Position numbers and translations under genes: made by a program | From: Obelidium mucronatum | Taxonomy: Eukaryota > Chytridiomycota > Chytridiomycetes > Chytridiales > Chytriomycetaceae | Length of the DNA: 64,000 nucleotides | NCBI GenBank assembly: GCA_025765595.1 | Contig: JAIVFH010000053.1 | Coordinates: 124,001 to 188,000, forward strand | Direction: 5' to 3' | Shown here: positions 1 through 11,300 of the stretch, piece after piece | Layout of the letters: each line of letters begins with the position of its first letter | How positions within the stretch are numbered: the first letter of the stretch is position 1 | The notes under the pieces: generated by a model | Told to the model about the DNA's origin: nothing | Seen by the model: the letters and a program-made list of their open reading frames with translations, nothing else | Database searches by the model: none

Positions 1-59
1 TCTCCGTTTTTACAAAAAATCAGACTTTGAAACAGCCACCTGCAAAAAAAACAGCCAAA

Positions 60-528
60 ATGCCCCACCTCGACTTCAACCACCAAGCTCAGATGCTGAC
101 TATTACACTGTCGACGGCAGAAACCTTTCTGGCGCTCTTTGGAAGTATCGCAATCCCGTATTCGCAAATTCGGCAAGTAAGGCCTTTGCCTGGAGAAGCA
201 TACATGCACTTCAAGTCGATGGGCGTCTATATCCCAGGCGTTATGACCTTTGGTAAGTCTTTTTCTGTCCAAGGAGTGTGGTACATTGGAGGATGCTCAT
301 AAGTTGTTGCCACTCTTCACAGCCACATTAAACAGAACTTCGAACGGCAAGCCGGAAATATACCTCTACTCCTCGCCATTGAAAACTATTGGACTCGACC
401 TGCAAGGGCATGCACACTTTGAAAAGGTGTTTCTGGAAGTGCCAGATATGAATCCGTCTGAGCTTGCAGAAATGATTATTGCTGAAATTGGACTGCACGA
501 CCCTTTCGCTTTCTTAAAAGAAGCTTAA
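60..528 (+). CDS. small PH-like beta-rich protein
   Basis: Two exons (60-252, 323-528) around a 70-nt intron with a GTAAGT donor give a 131-aa protein starting at the ATG at 60. No signal peptide or membrane segment is visible. The alternating hydrophobic pattern, and a central IPGV motif followed by a conserved-looking C-terminal half, recall a bacterial-type PH-like domain seen in small proteins of bacteria and fungi; that resemblance is from memory. Function unknown. The upstream edge of the window is only 59 bp away, so an additional 5' exon cannot be excluded. It is followed tail-to-tail by the minus-strand glycosyltransferase gene. Confidence 0.6.
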
Positions 529-664
529 AGAGCAACCCGTCCTTCCAAACCGTCTTTACGTTATTATCTATTCCTGAACTTGTTTATACGATACGAAGAA
601 AAAGAAGAAAAAAAATCTGCTGTTGAAACTTGTGTTTCACTTTATTTTTAATTTTATTTTTTGG

Positions 665-1873
665 CTATCGATCGTCGATCATTTGAAGAACCCTATCTCG
701 CCATTCTACAAGTTTGCTATTATCGGACTTGTTGTTCACACAACATAGCCACTGCAAAAGAGCACTCCACTCGTCAACATCAACGTCAATCACATCCGAC
801 TCAGAAACACATTTTACAACCCCGACACGAGCTAATCGATTACCCCAAATTCGTTGATCAAACATGAATGGTGCTACTACCTGCTTCAATCCAGCCATTG
901 AAACTTGCGAAATTGTCCCAAGCCCACCATGATTAATCGAACCCATGACCAGACCGGCAGCAAAGAAATCGGCGTACTCAACAGGGCCTTGGATAACGCA
1001 AATACGCGGACAAGGTACCTTTGATAGTGTCTTTCCGAGGAGTGAGGTGTTTGGAGCATTCACAACCCAAATAGCGTAACAATTGGCCTTCTCCAGAGCA
1101 GAATTCAATGCCGCCACCAGTTCTTGAACGGATTCCACTTCTGTAGTGAGAGACGGATATAAAGAATCCATAGAACCAAAGCCAATATGAACTATTGGTC
1201 GCGATAGGCAGCTTTCCACAAAACAAGCCAGGTGAGGGTAATTGGAGAGAGTAGCGCTTCGAGCATCCGCGGTAGAAAGAGAAGACGGCCGACAATAAGA
1301 TCCGACAACAGTTACGGTTTTGGGTATAGGCTTCTCAGTTAACTCTAATAACGCCGGAGAAATTGTGTACACAAGGAGGGGTATTCGTTCGGGAAGTGCA
1401 GGCAAGCCCAGGCGTTCACGAAATTCACCGTGGTCGGATAAACAAAGCCTCCATGCCCAGTGTTTTATAGTCTCCGCGTCTAAATTCGAATTCAGTTCTC
1501 CAAACGCCTTGTCGAAGCCAAGTGGTCGTGGAAAGTCCATCGCAAAAAAGGACCCAATGACGACACATTCCACGCCTAAAAGCTCAGCGATTGGAATGCC
1601 TTCCAGAGCAAAGAGGTTGCAAAAGATGGACTTTGGTATGTTGGTGGTCAGGTCCTTTGTCAGTTTCATCAGATCCGACAGTTCCGCATCTTTGTCACCC
1701 TTGTATGAAAGAGAGTTGACTGCAAATAACTTTGTATGAGTTCTATCGCCGAGCCGTCTGCAGAGATCAATGTGCGTAACGACAAGTACATCTTCATCCG
1801 GAAACTTCCTTTTCGTGTATTCAAGCAGCGGACAAAGATCGCCCCAAGTTCCAAAAACTACTACGACATACAT
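665..1873 (-). CDS. GT1-type UDP-glycosyltransferase
   Basis: Single-exon gene of 402 aa, started at the ATG (1871-1873) immediately before MYVVVVFGTWGD, which forms the N-terminal Rossmann strand and glycine turn of a GT-B enzyme. The C-terminal half carries the donor-binding signature with HGGLGT followed by APFMFDQ and a Trp-Gly-Asn, typical of GT1/GT28 enzymes such as sterol or antibiotic glycosyltransferases. It probably transfers a sugar from a nucleotide sugar to a lipid or small molecule in the cytosol. There is no signal peptide. Its start codon lies about 150 bp from the U2 snRNA start on the opposite strand, so the two share a short divergent promoter region. Confidence 0.8.
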   Translation of the reverse strand: MYVVVVFGTWGDLCPLLEYTKRKFPDEDVLVVTHIDLCRRLGDRTHTKLFAVNSLSYKGDKDAELSDLMKLTKDLTTNIPKSIFCNLFALEGIPIAELLGVECVVIGSFFAMDFPRPLGFDKAFGELNSNLDAETIKHWAWRLCLSDHGEFRERLGLPALPERIPLLVYTISPALLELTEKPIPKTVTVVGSYCRPSSLSTADARSATLSNYPHLACFVESCLSRPIVHIGFGSMDSLYPSLTTEVESVQELVAALNSALEKANCYAIWVVNAPNTSLLGKTLSKVPCPRICVIQGPVEYADFFAAGLVMGSINHGGLGTISQVSMAGLKQVVAPFMFDQRIWGNRLARVGVVKCVSESDVIDVDVDEWSALLQWLCCVNNKSDNSKLVEWRDRVLQMIDDR

Positions 1874-1920
1874 CTGATATCTGCGAGCTGATTTGCCAAC
1901 TAGTTGGTTTTGCCTCTCGA

Positions 1921-2021
1921 CCAATCAGAATCGTGCGCAGTCGAAAATCGTGTAACAGGCGGAAAAGCAATAGTTTCTCCGCAAACGTATAAAATGCAGG
2001 CCCACCCCCTTCTGTTGTTCC
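1921..2021 (+). promoter_or_regulatory. U2-A snRNA promoter (upstream element + TATA)
   Basis: The element TGCGCAGTCG lies at 1934-1943, followed by TGTAACAGGCGG, then a TATA box (TATAAAA, 1988-1994) about 33-39 nt before the U2 5' end. A CCAAT-like box begins at 1921. Upstream of the TATA box this promoter matches the U1/U5 intergenic promoter, not the promoter of the second U2 copy. Confidence 0.65.
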
Positions 2022-2210
2022 TTACAATCCTCTCAAGCCTATTGGCTAAGATCAAGTGTAGTATCTGTTCTATTTAGTGTGATAACTAAATCTGCGTACA
2101 TTGTACGTATCCATTATCACAAATATTTTTGAATCTCTCTTGGGACCCTGTGTGCTTGCACCAGACCCTCGAACTGGTGTCGCTGGCCTTACACTGCCGC
2201 CTGCTGACGC
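2021..2210 (+). ncRNA. U2: U2 spliceosomal snRNA, copy A
   Basis: The sequence contains the invariant U2 5' domain TTGGCTAAGATCAAGTGTAG, with the GUAGUA branch-point-recognition segment. It is followed by stem II-like sequence, an Sm site AATATTTTTG near 2120-2132 and 3' stem-loops including CACCAG/CTGGTG. The 5' end is placed at 2021-2027 from the TATA distance and alignment to known U2; the 3' end is approximate. The RNA recognises the intron branch point. It differs from copy B by one substitution that I see (C at 2112 here, T there). It opens array A: U2 forward, U5 reverse, U1 forward, U4 reverse. Confidence 0.93.
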
Positions 2211-2578
2211 CGAACCCCCTTCTCTCTCTTATAAATTTAAGTGATGAAACATTGAATGAATTGGAAAGCTACGTCTTATGCCAGCTTTTCCTCTGAAATG
2301 ATAAAACATTGCTCTGCTCCCTTGGATTTAGTGAATGCCACACTCTCTGCACCAGATAGCAACCCTCGTTGACAGAATTTATCAACCTTGGTTGGCAGAA
2401 TTTGTTTCTATTTGGTTGATGTGACCTGTTTGGATGGGGGGTACAGATACATAAAATGAAATCATTTAATATCTCTTGCTTTGACGGAGCACGCGTTTGC
2501 GTAAATCATTAAAATCATCTTATATCCAGATCAGACTTTTCCCAATTTGTTTCATCAATTTGAAGTTTTAAAGGAAAA

Positions 2579-2716
2579 CAAACTCAATCTCCGGAGAGAG
2601 AGTTGTTTGGGGGGTTGCAAAAATTGGCTACACTCTCTTTAGTGGCCCTACCACACGGCAATCTTTAGTAAAAGGCGAAAGATTGAAGCGTTGTTGCGAT
2701 AAAACCAGAGAGGACA
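2579..2716 (-). ncRNA. U5: U5 spliceosomal snRNA, copy A
   Basis: On the minus strand the conserved U5 loop I stem is present: ATCTTTCGCCTTTTACTAAA, with the invariant GCCUUUUAC loop that aligns exons. It is followed by an Sm site (CCAATTTTTG) and a 3' hairpin whose arms are CAAAC and GTTTG. Ends are estimated from the TATA box at 2747-2753 (minus strand) and the terminal hairpin. Compared with copy B the only change I see is one extra C in the run just after the Sm site. It is transcribed divergently from U1 copy A. Confidence 0.92.
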
Positions 2717-2876
2717 GGGATACAGCGGAAGGGCAGTGGCCTGCGTTTTATACTTTTCGCCTTCCCAATTTTTCCGCCTGTTACACGGTTTTCGACTGCG
2801 CACGATTCTGATTGGCCAGCACGCGACCTCAGCCGGAAAAGGTATAAATAGGCAGCGACTTGCTGGGCAGAAAAGC
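2717..2876. promoter_or_regulatory. bidirectional U5/U1 promoter, array A
   Basis: About 160 bp separate the divergent U5 and U1 start sites. One copy of the snRNA element (CGACTGCGCA, 2793-2802) sits between two TATA boxes: TATAAATA at 2843-2850 for U1 and the reverse-strand box at 2747-2753 for U5. TGTTACAC and a CCAAT box on the reverse strand flank it. The same layout is nearly identical in array B. Confidence 0.7.
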
Positions 2877-3040
2877 ATACTTACCTGAGTCGGAGATGCT
2901 GGTGATCATGAAGGCCAGCTCTCCATGGATGGGTTTGGCCATTGCACACCCGTGCTGGGCCCGTCTGTGCACAACTCCTTCGGGGGTTCGTGGGACTATA
3001 ATTTTTCTATCGGGAGTCTCGCTTTCGAGCAGACTCCTGG
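2877..3040 (+). ncRNA. U1: U1 spliceosomal snRNA, copy A
   Basis: The 5' end ATACTTACCTG matches the 5'-splice-site-pairing end of U1. Stem-loop I carries GATCATGAAG, the U1-70K-binding loop, and stem-loop II carries ATTGCACACC, close to the U1A-binding loop. The Sm site is ATAATTTTTC near 2997-3006, and a final GC-rich stem-loop closes the RNA at about 3040. The length, 164 nt, equals that of human U1. Its sequence is identical to copy B over the full 164 nt. The TATA box lies 34 nt upstream. It pairs with the 5' splice site in the spliceosome. Confidence 0.95.
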
Positions 3041-3364
3041 CCCCCTCCTCTCTCTCTCTAACCTTGAAATGGTGAAACTCTTACTCTGATGAATGATCAA
3101 ATCCTGGCGATAAGAAGATGTAGGAATAGTACTCTTTGCTGTCAGAAATGATGATATCGTGGCAATCACAGCTACATAATTCCTACGTGGCAAATGCCTT
3201 CACGCAAGAACAGTATTTCTGGATGTTGAATAAAAACACAAGGCTTGTTTCAGATATCTATTTCATCGCACTGGCATCGAAGTTTTCCCTAGTTCTTTCA
3301 GTGTGTATTTTTCCACGCGATGAATAAAACTTGTTTCATCATTTGTTTTTGGAAAAAAAGGGAG

Positions 3365-3520
3365 CCGCGCGCTGCGAGCAGCAGCGGGAAAAGAGGGGTT
3401 TTCAAAAATTCCCGTTGCCTCCGAAGAGACCACGGAGCTGTTAGGAAATAGTTTTCAATCAGCAAAAATGCAATCTCAGTCGGAACTTCACAGATGTGCA
3501 TATTACTTCCTGTGTAGGAT
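3365..3520 (-). ncRNA. U4: U4 spliceosomal snRNA, copy A
   Basis: The minus strand starts ATCCTACACAGG and contains the diagnostic block GAGATTGCATTTTTGCTGAT, continuing TTGAAAAC, which lines up with yeast U4 around stem I and the 15.5K/Snu13 k-turn. The Sm site GGAATTTTTGAAAA follows, then a 3' hairpin (CGCTGC/GCAGCG). The 5' end is placed 34 nt from the TATA box as in U1. The core is identical to copy B up to the Sm site; a C indel and several changes follow it. The 3' end is uncertain by about 30 nt. U4 chaperones U6 in the tri-snRNP. Confidence 0.88.
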
Positions 3521-3843
3521 AGCGTTCATGAACGGGCGGGGGCCGCCTATTTATAGGTTTTTTCATGCGCAGTCGATGTTACACAGCACTTTCCAACAGA
3601 ATTTAATTAAACTACACACAAACAATCGAAATGCATTAATGAAGTGTTTCTACCAGCTCTTTTTGGAATCACAACGATTTCTGACGATTCCCGATTTCAT
3701 CAATTAAATTTGTGAATAATGCTCTGCTATACGCATCAACTATATGAAATACACGCGCTCATCCTTAATTATGATGATCTACAGTGATCTGCCGTACAGC
3801 GATCACAATGATAGGCTGAATATAGTTGGAAGTGCCGAGTACA
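3521..3843. promoter_or_regulatory. divergent U4-A / CLASP intergenic region
   Basis: For U4 (minus strand), the palindromic TATA block CCTATTTATAGG lies at 3545-3556 and TGCGCAGTCG at 3566-3575, followed by ATGTTACAC. The remaining roughly 260 bp before the CLASP start codon show no RNA gene or ORF that I can support. Confidence 0.6.
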
Positions 3844-6800
3844 ATGGCTGGGCTCACTTTTAAATTGAACTACGCTTCATCTCGCTTGAAGGATTCGGCG
3901 TTCAGGAGATACAAGCTTTACCGTTTATACCAGGTATTATTGCGAGTGGTTGAAGTTGGTGAGAAGGGAGGGTATGATGAATAAATATCTGATTCTTTTT
4001 TTCCCACCAAAGTGGCCAGGCATCTCACTGTTTCACACTGACTCTGCCTTGTCGCCATATTCTTGTGTTTCGCGATTTTTATTTCAATGTAAGTACTTCA
4101 AGCATGCATATATGTTTAGCTGTCAATAATGCTGAATCGCATTGTCTTGTAGCCAAGCACAGCATACTATAGTACATTACCGCCTCAGAATCCCTTGAGT
4201 ACGAGTTCACATATTCGAATGCAAGCGCAGATAATTAAGGTGTGCAATGCGAGCGCTTCTATGTGTCGTCTAACGCTGTCTGTAGCATGATGTTGCTGGG
4301 GTTGACTCCGAAATCAATCTCGTCCTATCAGTGTTTGAGCAAAAAGAATCCGAAGATACGTGGATTCAAATGGATGACGCGATTTCAAAGTTTATCTGCG
4401 TCGTAAAGGGCTCAAGTCACGTCGCAGGATTTGTTGCATCCATCCGAAAACTCAAGCAACCAATTCTCGTTGCGGTTGGTGGAACTCCCCCAATCTCCCT
4501 CGTGTCGCTTAATTTTCCTATTATAAATAGCTTAATACTGAGAGAACGCGTCTTTCGAGAACCGCCATGCTTCTGTGTGAAGTGCTGGGACAATCTCTTG
4601 AAGAACGTTTTGACGGGCTTTCTGACTTTATTCTGCCCGCGTTAGTCCGGCTATGCACCAGAGCAAACAAGGTCATTGTAACTTCCGCCAATAATACATT
4701 GAAAGTTATTATCGATCACGCCGGTGTTCCGTCACTCCTTACCCTCCTCTCAGAGAATATTTGCGCACCGTCGCCTTCAAAATCATTGAGAATCTCTTCA
4801 GCCGAATGTGTGAACAGAATATTGGGTGCTAACTCCGTTAGTCGACTGGAGAAGTATGTTGAGGCCCTTGAAGCCGCCATCAAATGTGGAACAGTTGATT
4901 CCACGCCCGAAGTGAGAGGATTGATAAAAGCAACCTTTGAGCAGTACAAAACATTGTTTCCTTTGCGGCTTGATCGGTTAGTTGTCTTATGCTTTGTATT
5001 TTACGAATGATTGACAAAGATTCTCAACAGTTTTGTTTCATCATTACCCGAAGTGGCTGCAAAGTATCTCAAAGTAAATAAATCCAGCCAAGCTGCTACA
5101 GCGCCTGTCAATCGAAAGATTCCACCACGTCCTCGTGCACCAACAACAACGAGCAATTCTTCGTCAGGTCCATCACGACAGCCCGTCTCTCGCACGACTA
5201 CAATTACTCCAGATAGCTATTCTACTTCTCGTGGAATGGAGGAAGATGACTCTCGTTCGTTAGAGTCTGAAACGCCTTCGTTTGCTTTGGATTTGGATGA
5301 AGTTGATGCCGCGCAAAGTCAAAAGCCCCTTTCCAAGCCATTTCTAGAATTAAATAGTACTATTGATGCAGGCAAGATTTCTAGACCGCCATTGGCCGAG
5401 CACGGTACATCTTCAAGAAGAATGTTAATAGAACGACCTTCCAGTAAGATTAAAACTTTAAGATGCATATCTAAAAGACAATGAATTTGATTAATTAATG
5501 CAATTATTTGATAGGAGAAGCTGGACTCACAACTAATAGTAGCCATGAGCATATTGGAGGGGCACAACGAGTTCCGAGAGAACTCAGGAACAGCAGCAGC
5601 AGTTCTTCAATTAACAGCAACAATCCATCAACTGCGTCTAAACTGAAAGCTCTTCGTGTTCCTGCAACGGCTCCAGCTGTAGAACAGACAGCTAAATCAA
5701 CGGCAGCTACAGAACAGACAGCTAAATCAACGGCGGTAGATGACCAACTGGATTCGCTCATCTCCATCCGGCCAATGCCAACCAACCCTGTTCCAGTTTC
5801 CAAAGTTGAAAATAGGAACAAAAAAATCCCAATTCCAAAGCCTCCAGCTCGCCCCTCGTCTGTAGCGTCTAAAGTGGAGCTATTGGATCTTGTTCAGGCC
5901 TCCAACCGACTCAGAAGTCCGGAATGGACAACCCGACTGTCAGCATTGGAGAGTATTTCTAGCTATATTAAGGCTGCTTCAGTTGTCTCGGCTCCTTCAG
6001 CACTAATTCATGACGTGCGCTCAAAGGCTTCCAAGTATTGTGAGGGTTTATTAATGGGGTTATCCGACAATCAAACCAAATGTATTATGGCTGCAATATC
6101 TGGTCTCCAGTCATTGATTGAAAGTCCGTTCGCCATACCAGAGATGATTGATCTCTGTATACCGCGCATTGCCTCCATCGTCTTCTACCAACCTCAAAAA
6201 TCAAAATCACAAGTGTTGGAATTGGGACAAACTTTGCTTTCAACTGCAATAGAGTACTTTGGGGTGGAAGCCTGTGCACTGGCATGTGTTCATGCAATTC
6301 ACAATCCAGAGTTTGGAAAGCTGTTGAAGGTTCGAGCAGGAAGCGTTGCCATGCTGGCCGAATTGAGTGATGAAGAATGGACGACAATTCTCGCGAAGTC
6401 GACGAGTTCAGTCTTTTTCTTTTTTTTCGCCGTTTGCTTTGACAAGTTGCTAATAGTGATATAGACATGAAACTGTATATGACTCGGCTTTTGTCGCAAG
6501 CAACTGATTTGGATCACACTATTCAAAAGTCTCTTAAAAGTTGTCTGGCCTCAATGCAGTACCTTTCTCCTGATGGTTTTTGGAATGCCTGGGCATCTGC
6601 AAAACAGAGTGAAAAGAAAGTCGTTAACTCCCTGTTTCAAACGTCAGACATATCATTTTCCAAAAAAGAACTAGAATCTGCAAGAAAGGTATTATTTTAC
6701 ATAAGCGCTACATCCTTTTCCGTTATATTCATCTGGTATTATGCAGTCAAAACCTGGATTGACCTCGAACGCCTTCAAAGCGGCAACTCCTCAAAAGATA

Positions 6801-8332
6801 ACAAGGCTGTCAACGCCAATTGAAAATGCCGCATCGGAACAAAAGAGGCGACTATCTCGTGTGAGTATCCCATCTCCATCCTGCAATGATTTCGACGAAC
6901 GCACTGCCACTCCTTCATCTTCATCCAAGTTTATCTCTATCGACAAATCGTTGAGTACCGAGCTTGAAAACACCTCTGCATCTCGCGCGAGCTCAAGTGA
7001 AGGACTGTCCAGACTGGCTGTTTATGAGGACAGTGACATTGAAGAGTTGGGAGACGACGAAGAATCGTTGACCGCAGGAACAACGTTGACAAAAGATGCC
7101 AGCTCGAGCAGTGAAGCATCTTCAACGCCGATGAAGCCAAGAGATAGCAGCGACAGCTTATCATCCATTGGAAAGGTGTCCCCACAAAGGAGCCAGTCTG
7201 TGATTTCTGTGAGATCTGCAGCATTAGGATCCCGAATCCCTGCATCTACCAGCAAAATCCCTATGGCCAGTAATCTATTCACGTCCCCCACGAGATCAGC
7301 AACTGTTTCTTCCAAAACGATGATGTATACTACCGGGAAGATTGGAAAATATATGCCGTTGGAAGCCAGGACGGATCTACTTCGTCCATCTGTCAAAGCA
7401 GCGCCCAAAGAAACGCCTATCTTGAGCTCCGATGAAATTAAATTGGAGCCTGAACCGTTGATGGCAGAGAAGAAGATGGAGTCTTCTCTTATGACTGCAG
7501 TTGAGCCTGAAGTCAGCCTTCAAATTGCAATGTCTGGAGATCTTGAGGGACTATGGCTTTTCGCCCGAGAAAAAAGAAACCTTGATGCCTTGGAACTTCA
7601 TTTGGACACTTTAATTGATATTGTTCTGAAGAAAGCAAAAGAGGAGCCTCATTTGGTAAATCATTGATTGTTTTCTGCCGTGTTTGACACTATCCTACCC
7701 CTTATAGTCTGTTGCTCAAGTGAAATGCGGCATCTTTATATTGTTAATACTGATTGAGCATTTTGCTGTCGACGGCCGTGCCGCAGACGTTTTGCTTGCG
7801 GCTTTGCTGTTCGAATCCAAGCCTATCGTATGTTAACAATTTGGAATCCAGAGCAATGGAGTAACTGCTTTTTGTTGTCACATAGGATGATTCAGACAAT
7901 CGCTTGGAACTGGAGTATGAAGTGGACTCAATGTTGTCAACTTTCAGACAAACATTTGAAGCCAAGACATTGCTTTTCTGTGTACTCCGAGTTTTGGAAA
8001 CTACTTCTATCGTAAGCACTCAGTTATGCTTTGAGTTGATGACCTTTGCCCTTACGGAAGCAAAGAGAATTGAGGGGGATGGGGATGATAATGTATTGTT
8101 TGGAACAGATGAGGAACTTGAGGTTGATTTTTGGAATCGCATTATTGGTTTTGTTGTGGTGGGGTTGGATTCAAAAGTTGCGGCGTCTCGCAAATCTGCT
8201 TTTGATTGCGCTGTTGCAATGTGTCTTCGTAAAGGAGAAATGCTTGCGACACAATTATTTATGGAGGTTGGGAAAACAAGTGGACGAGGACGTGAAATTG
8301 TTGTGCGTGGAATGGTTGAAAGATATTTATAA
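3844..8332 (+). CDS. CLASP/Stu1-like TOG-domain microtubule regulator
   Basis: The best-supported exons are 4286-4474, 4531-4976, 5031-5443, 5515-6405, 6465-6688, 6747-7655, 7708-7827 and 7886-8332. Three short in-frame upstream exons (3844-3933, 4020-4088, 4153-4239) are tentative. The first domain has the CLASP pattern FEQKESEDTW, then KQPILVA and LLCEVLGQSL, as in a TOG/CLASP_N repeat. A second HEAT-rich block follows near residues 430-560. A long Ser/Thr/Pro-rich linker then leads to a C-terminal helical CLASP_C-like domain. Such proteins bind tubulin and microtubule plus ends to promote rescue and spindle stability. Total about 1,050 aa, within the family range. Confidence 0.75.
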
Positions 8333-8390
8333 CTTACGGATTGAATTTTTCAAAATATATTGTTATTATTATCCATATAATGCATTCTAT

Positions 8391-11300
8391 TCAGCAATCG
8401 TAACAATGCATCACATTATTTCCTTCATTCAAGGGATCATTCTCTTGAATTAATGACTTTCCAACATCCAGCGCTTCCTCATATATATATTCAACCTGCG
8501 ACAAATCTCGAACGCTTCCCAAATCAATTGACGCCAAGCATTCAACATACGCGGCATTATTCAATACTGAGGACAAAGAAAGAACTTTAGAAATCACATT
8601 CACGCTTTCCGCTCGAACAACGCGAGATGAGTCTTTGGTCTGTTTTGAAAGTATCGTTAATACCAAAGTTCAAAGAGTTGAATTTTTTTTTTTTTTCAGA
8701 AACCAACCATTTCACTGAGCAATTCTTGGCACTTGACTTGGAAAATCCAATTCATCAAATGTGTATCGACTAATGCCAACCTTTCCAATACACTAGAAAG
8801 GAAAGATAACGTATGCAAACGCACTTCCCAATTTGGATCATCCAAGAGTAGCCGTTTCAAATTGTGTTGACTTGAGAAAAAAAAAAATTCCAAGAAGAAA
8901 AAGAAGAAGAATAACAATTAATAAGCCATAAAGAAATAAAAAAAATAAAAAATAAAAAAATCGCGTTGAAGGAATCTCTCTAACCTCAGTTTAAACCCAT
9001 GGCTGCCACCATCATCATCTTCATCTGCCAATATCAATTTCATATCAAAGGAAGGTATCCCCGTCAGAGAATTCAGCAAGTCCAACGCCCCGATTCGAAC
9101 CAAAGCTTCTGAATCATGGAGTGAATTGCAAAGACAGGATGAAACCAAATCAACCAAAGTAGTATCCGAACTGGCTGCATCCCACCCGTCAGTATTGTTT
9201 AGTATACCCTATAGCGGAGAATCAGAAAAAAAACCAAGGGTTTATCAGATTTACAAATCGTTCGAAGCTGATCAAAAAAAAAATTTTTTTTTTTTAACTT
9301 GGAAAGCATGTAGTGCTTTAAACCGAACGTTCGGCTCCGCATCATTACACCGATTCAACAATATTTTCACGAATTGAAGTCCATACTTTGAGGAGGAGTG
9401 GTTTGATTCCCGAGAAGCCACAAACAGAGTCTTGATAAAGTCGATTGTAGCGTCCCGAATATCCCATTCCAAATCGTATAACCGCGTTGTGATGGATTCC
9501 GTGATCGAATGCCCAAGTTTGGTGTCTGGTGGTAATAGTAGCATCAAATTGTGGAAAGTATCAAACTTGAACATTTTTGGAATCAGTTGGAAAGTCCGTT
9601 CAAGAACAGAGTGTGGCTGGTTGGCGTCTTTTAATAAATCAGCAATTACTTGTGTAATCTATTGCCGTAAGTTATTGAAAAAAAAAATTGGGGCGTGCGA
9701 TTAATATTCCAACAGTTGTTTGTATGGCGAATACTCACAGTTGATACAATGTCCATCGCCATATTGGTTGGAGCTGCGTTTACAAAAACGATTAAATTGT
9801 CCAATGCACCGTGATGAGCCCTGGAGTATAGTTGAAATGACGGAGACTGTAAGGGTATAGTGACAGTTGAGAGCAAGGTGACAGTGTCGTTGGGTTTCAC
9901 AAAAGAAAATCCACCAGCCCTTATTAACTCTCCAAGGGCTTCGTTGATCTCAGTTACTAGATTAGCAGTGATTCTTTTGACTTGCCGAGTTTGGGTAAGG
10001 GATGCATTTGGCGGCAGCGCACACGACCGTCGTGTCTGGAATAAAAAGAGAGAGTAAACAGATAATAATTTCAACAAGATCATAACAAAAATTACCAAAT
10101 CCAAAAACAAGTCCGGAATAATGACCCCAGCCTGACCAAGAATAGAAGAGTCCTCAAACCCTCCTCGTTGTTTCAACTGATTCAAGAATGAAACAGTCCA
10201 TAATAAATCATTTCCGTTTCTCTGAATTTGTGCACCAGATTCCTCAAGAGCCATAAAGGCAGTCCCAATCATACACAACAACAAACAAAAGTACCACTCA
10301 GTGACCTGTCCGTTCTCGATCCCTCCTTCCAAAGAGTCCATTGAAAACTTCTGACAAATCACATTTCCAATAATCCGAAGCAAAGGAGTTATTTTGGACA
10401 ATTCGGGGTTGGGATGTCGCAGCAACGGCAACAAGATACAATCCAAGATGCAAGACACGTCGTCCACGGTAGAATGAAATAAAGGGTCAATATTATTTCG
10501 CGTCTTGAAGTAGAAGTAACAAGAGGCATTGTGAAACTTTGATTTGAACAGGCAATTGAGAATATCAATAACTCTGGATTGAACGATTCTATCTGATTCA
10601 GAAATATAGGACTCAACCATGACCGGAAGCTATTGATAAATAGAAATCACGTTGAGCATTCTTTCTTCGGCGGCATGATGTACTCTCACCAATCTCGAAT
10701 CCATCAAAAACTGTTTTGTCCCAGGGTCCTCAAGGCTACAGAGTTCCCAAATCAATGTGAAAACCAGAACCTTTTTCTCCAAAGAATTTTGTGGAATTTT
10801 CATCATCGAAAAGTCGATACTGCTGTCCTGTACAAACGGTCTCCAGTCTTGACCTTTCAAACTGGCTGTCAAAATTTCCATCAAGTTCCCGTGGATCAGA
10901 AGGGATGCAAGAAGTTCGTGATGCGAGAGCTCGAGAAAGTTTTTTATGGCTATATCGTCGGTTTTTGGGGGGCGATTATTTTTGGTGGAAAGCTGAATTG
11001 GCTTGGGCCGGGCAATGAGGACTTTCAACACGTTGGTCAATGCTGCTGCCACCTTCAGTTCCACACAAAAATTAAATGAAAAAAGAAAAGTTATTTTTTA
11101 TCTTTACTTACATAGGTACTTTCATCAGCAAATGCGCGCCAAAAGATGCGTCCAATCAACTGAGATTCCACAACCCTGCAACAAACAATCAAAAAATCTT
11201 AGCAACAGAGGCATCAGTATCAATAAATTTACCATTTAGCAGCCCTTGTTGATTGACAGAATGATGCGAGCATTGTTAAACAGCCAAAAATCAGAGGAGA

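Larger units (their letters stand above)
1985..3600 (+). repeat. inverted repeat arm A (snRNA array)
   Basis: This arm from the U2 TATA box to the U4 promoter is repeated in reverse orientation at 18925-20520. The RNA genes, TATA boxes and the U5/U1 promoter are almost identical. The U2-U5 and U1-U4 spacers are clearly homologous but carry many substitutions and indels. Confidence 0.85.

Noticed and set aside
2860..3707. Short ORFs of 60-110 codons inside and between the snRNA genes of arrays A and B
   Set aside because: They run through U1, U5 and U4 sequence, often from non-ATG starts, and show no protein family features; the RNA genes explain the conservation.
3771..3819. Possible C/D box snoRNA (ATGATGA then CTGA) upstream of CLASP
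   Set aside because: The spacing is short, no convincing terminal stem or C'/D' boxes are present and no guide target could be checked.
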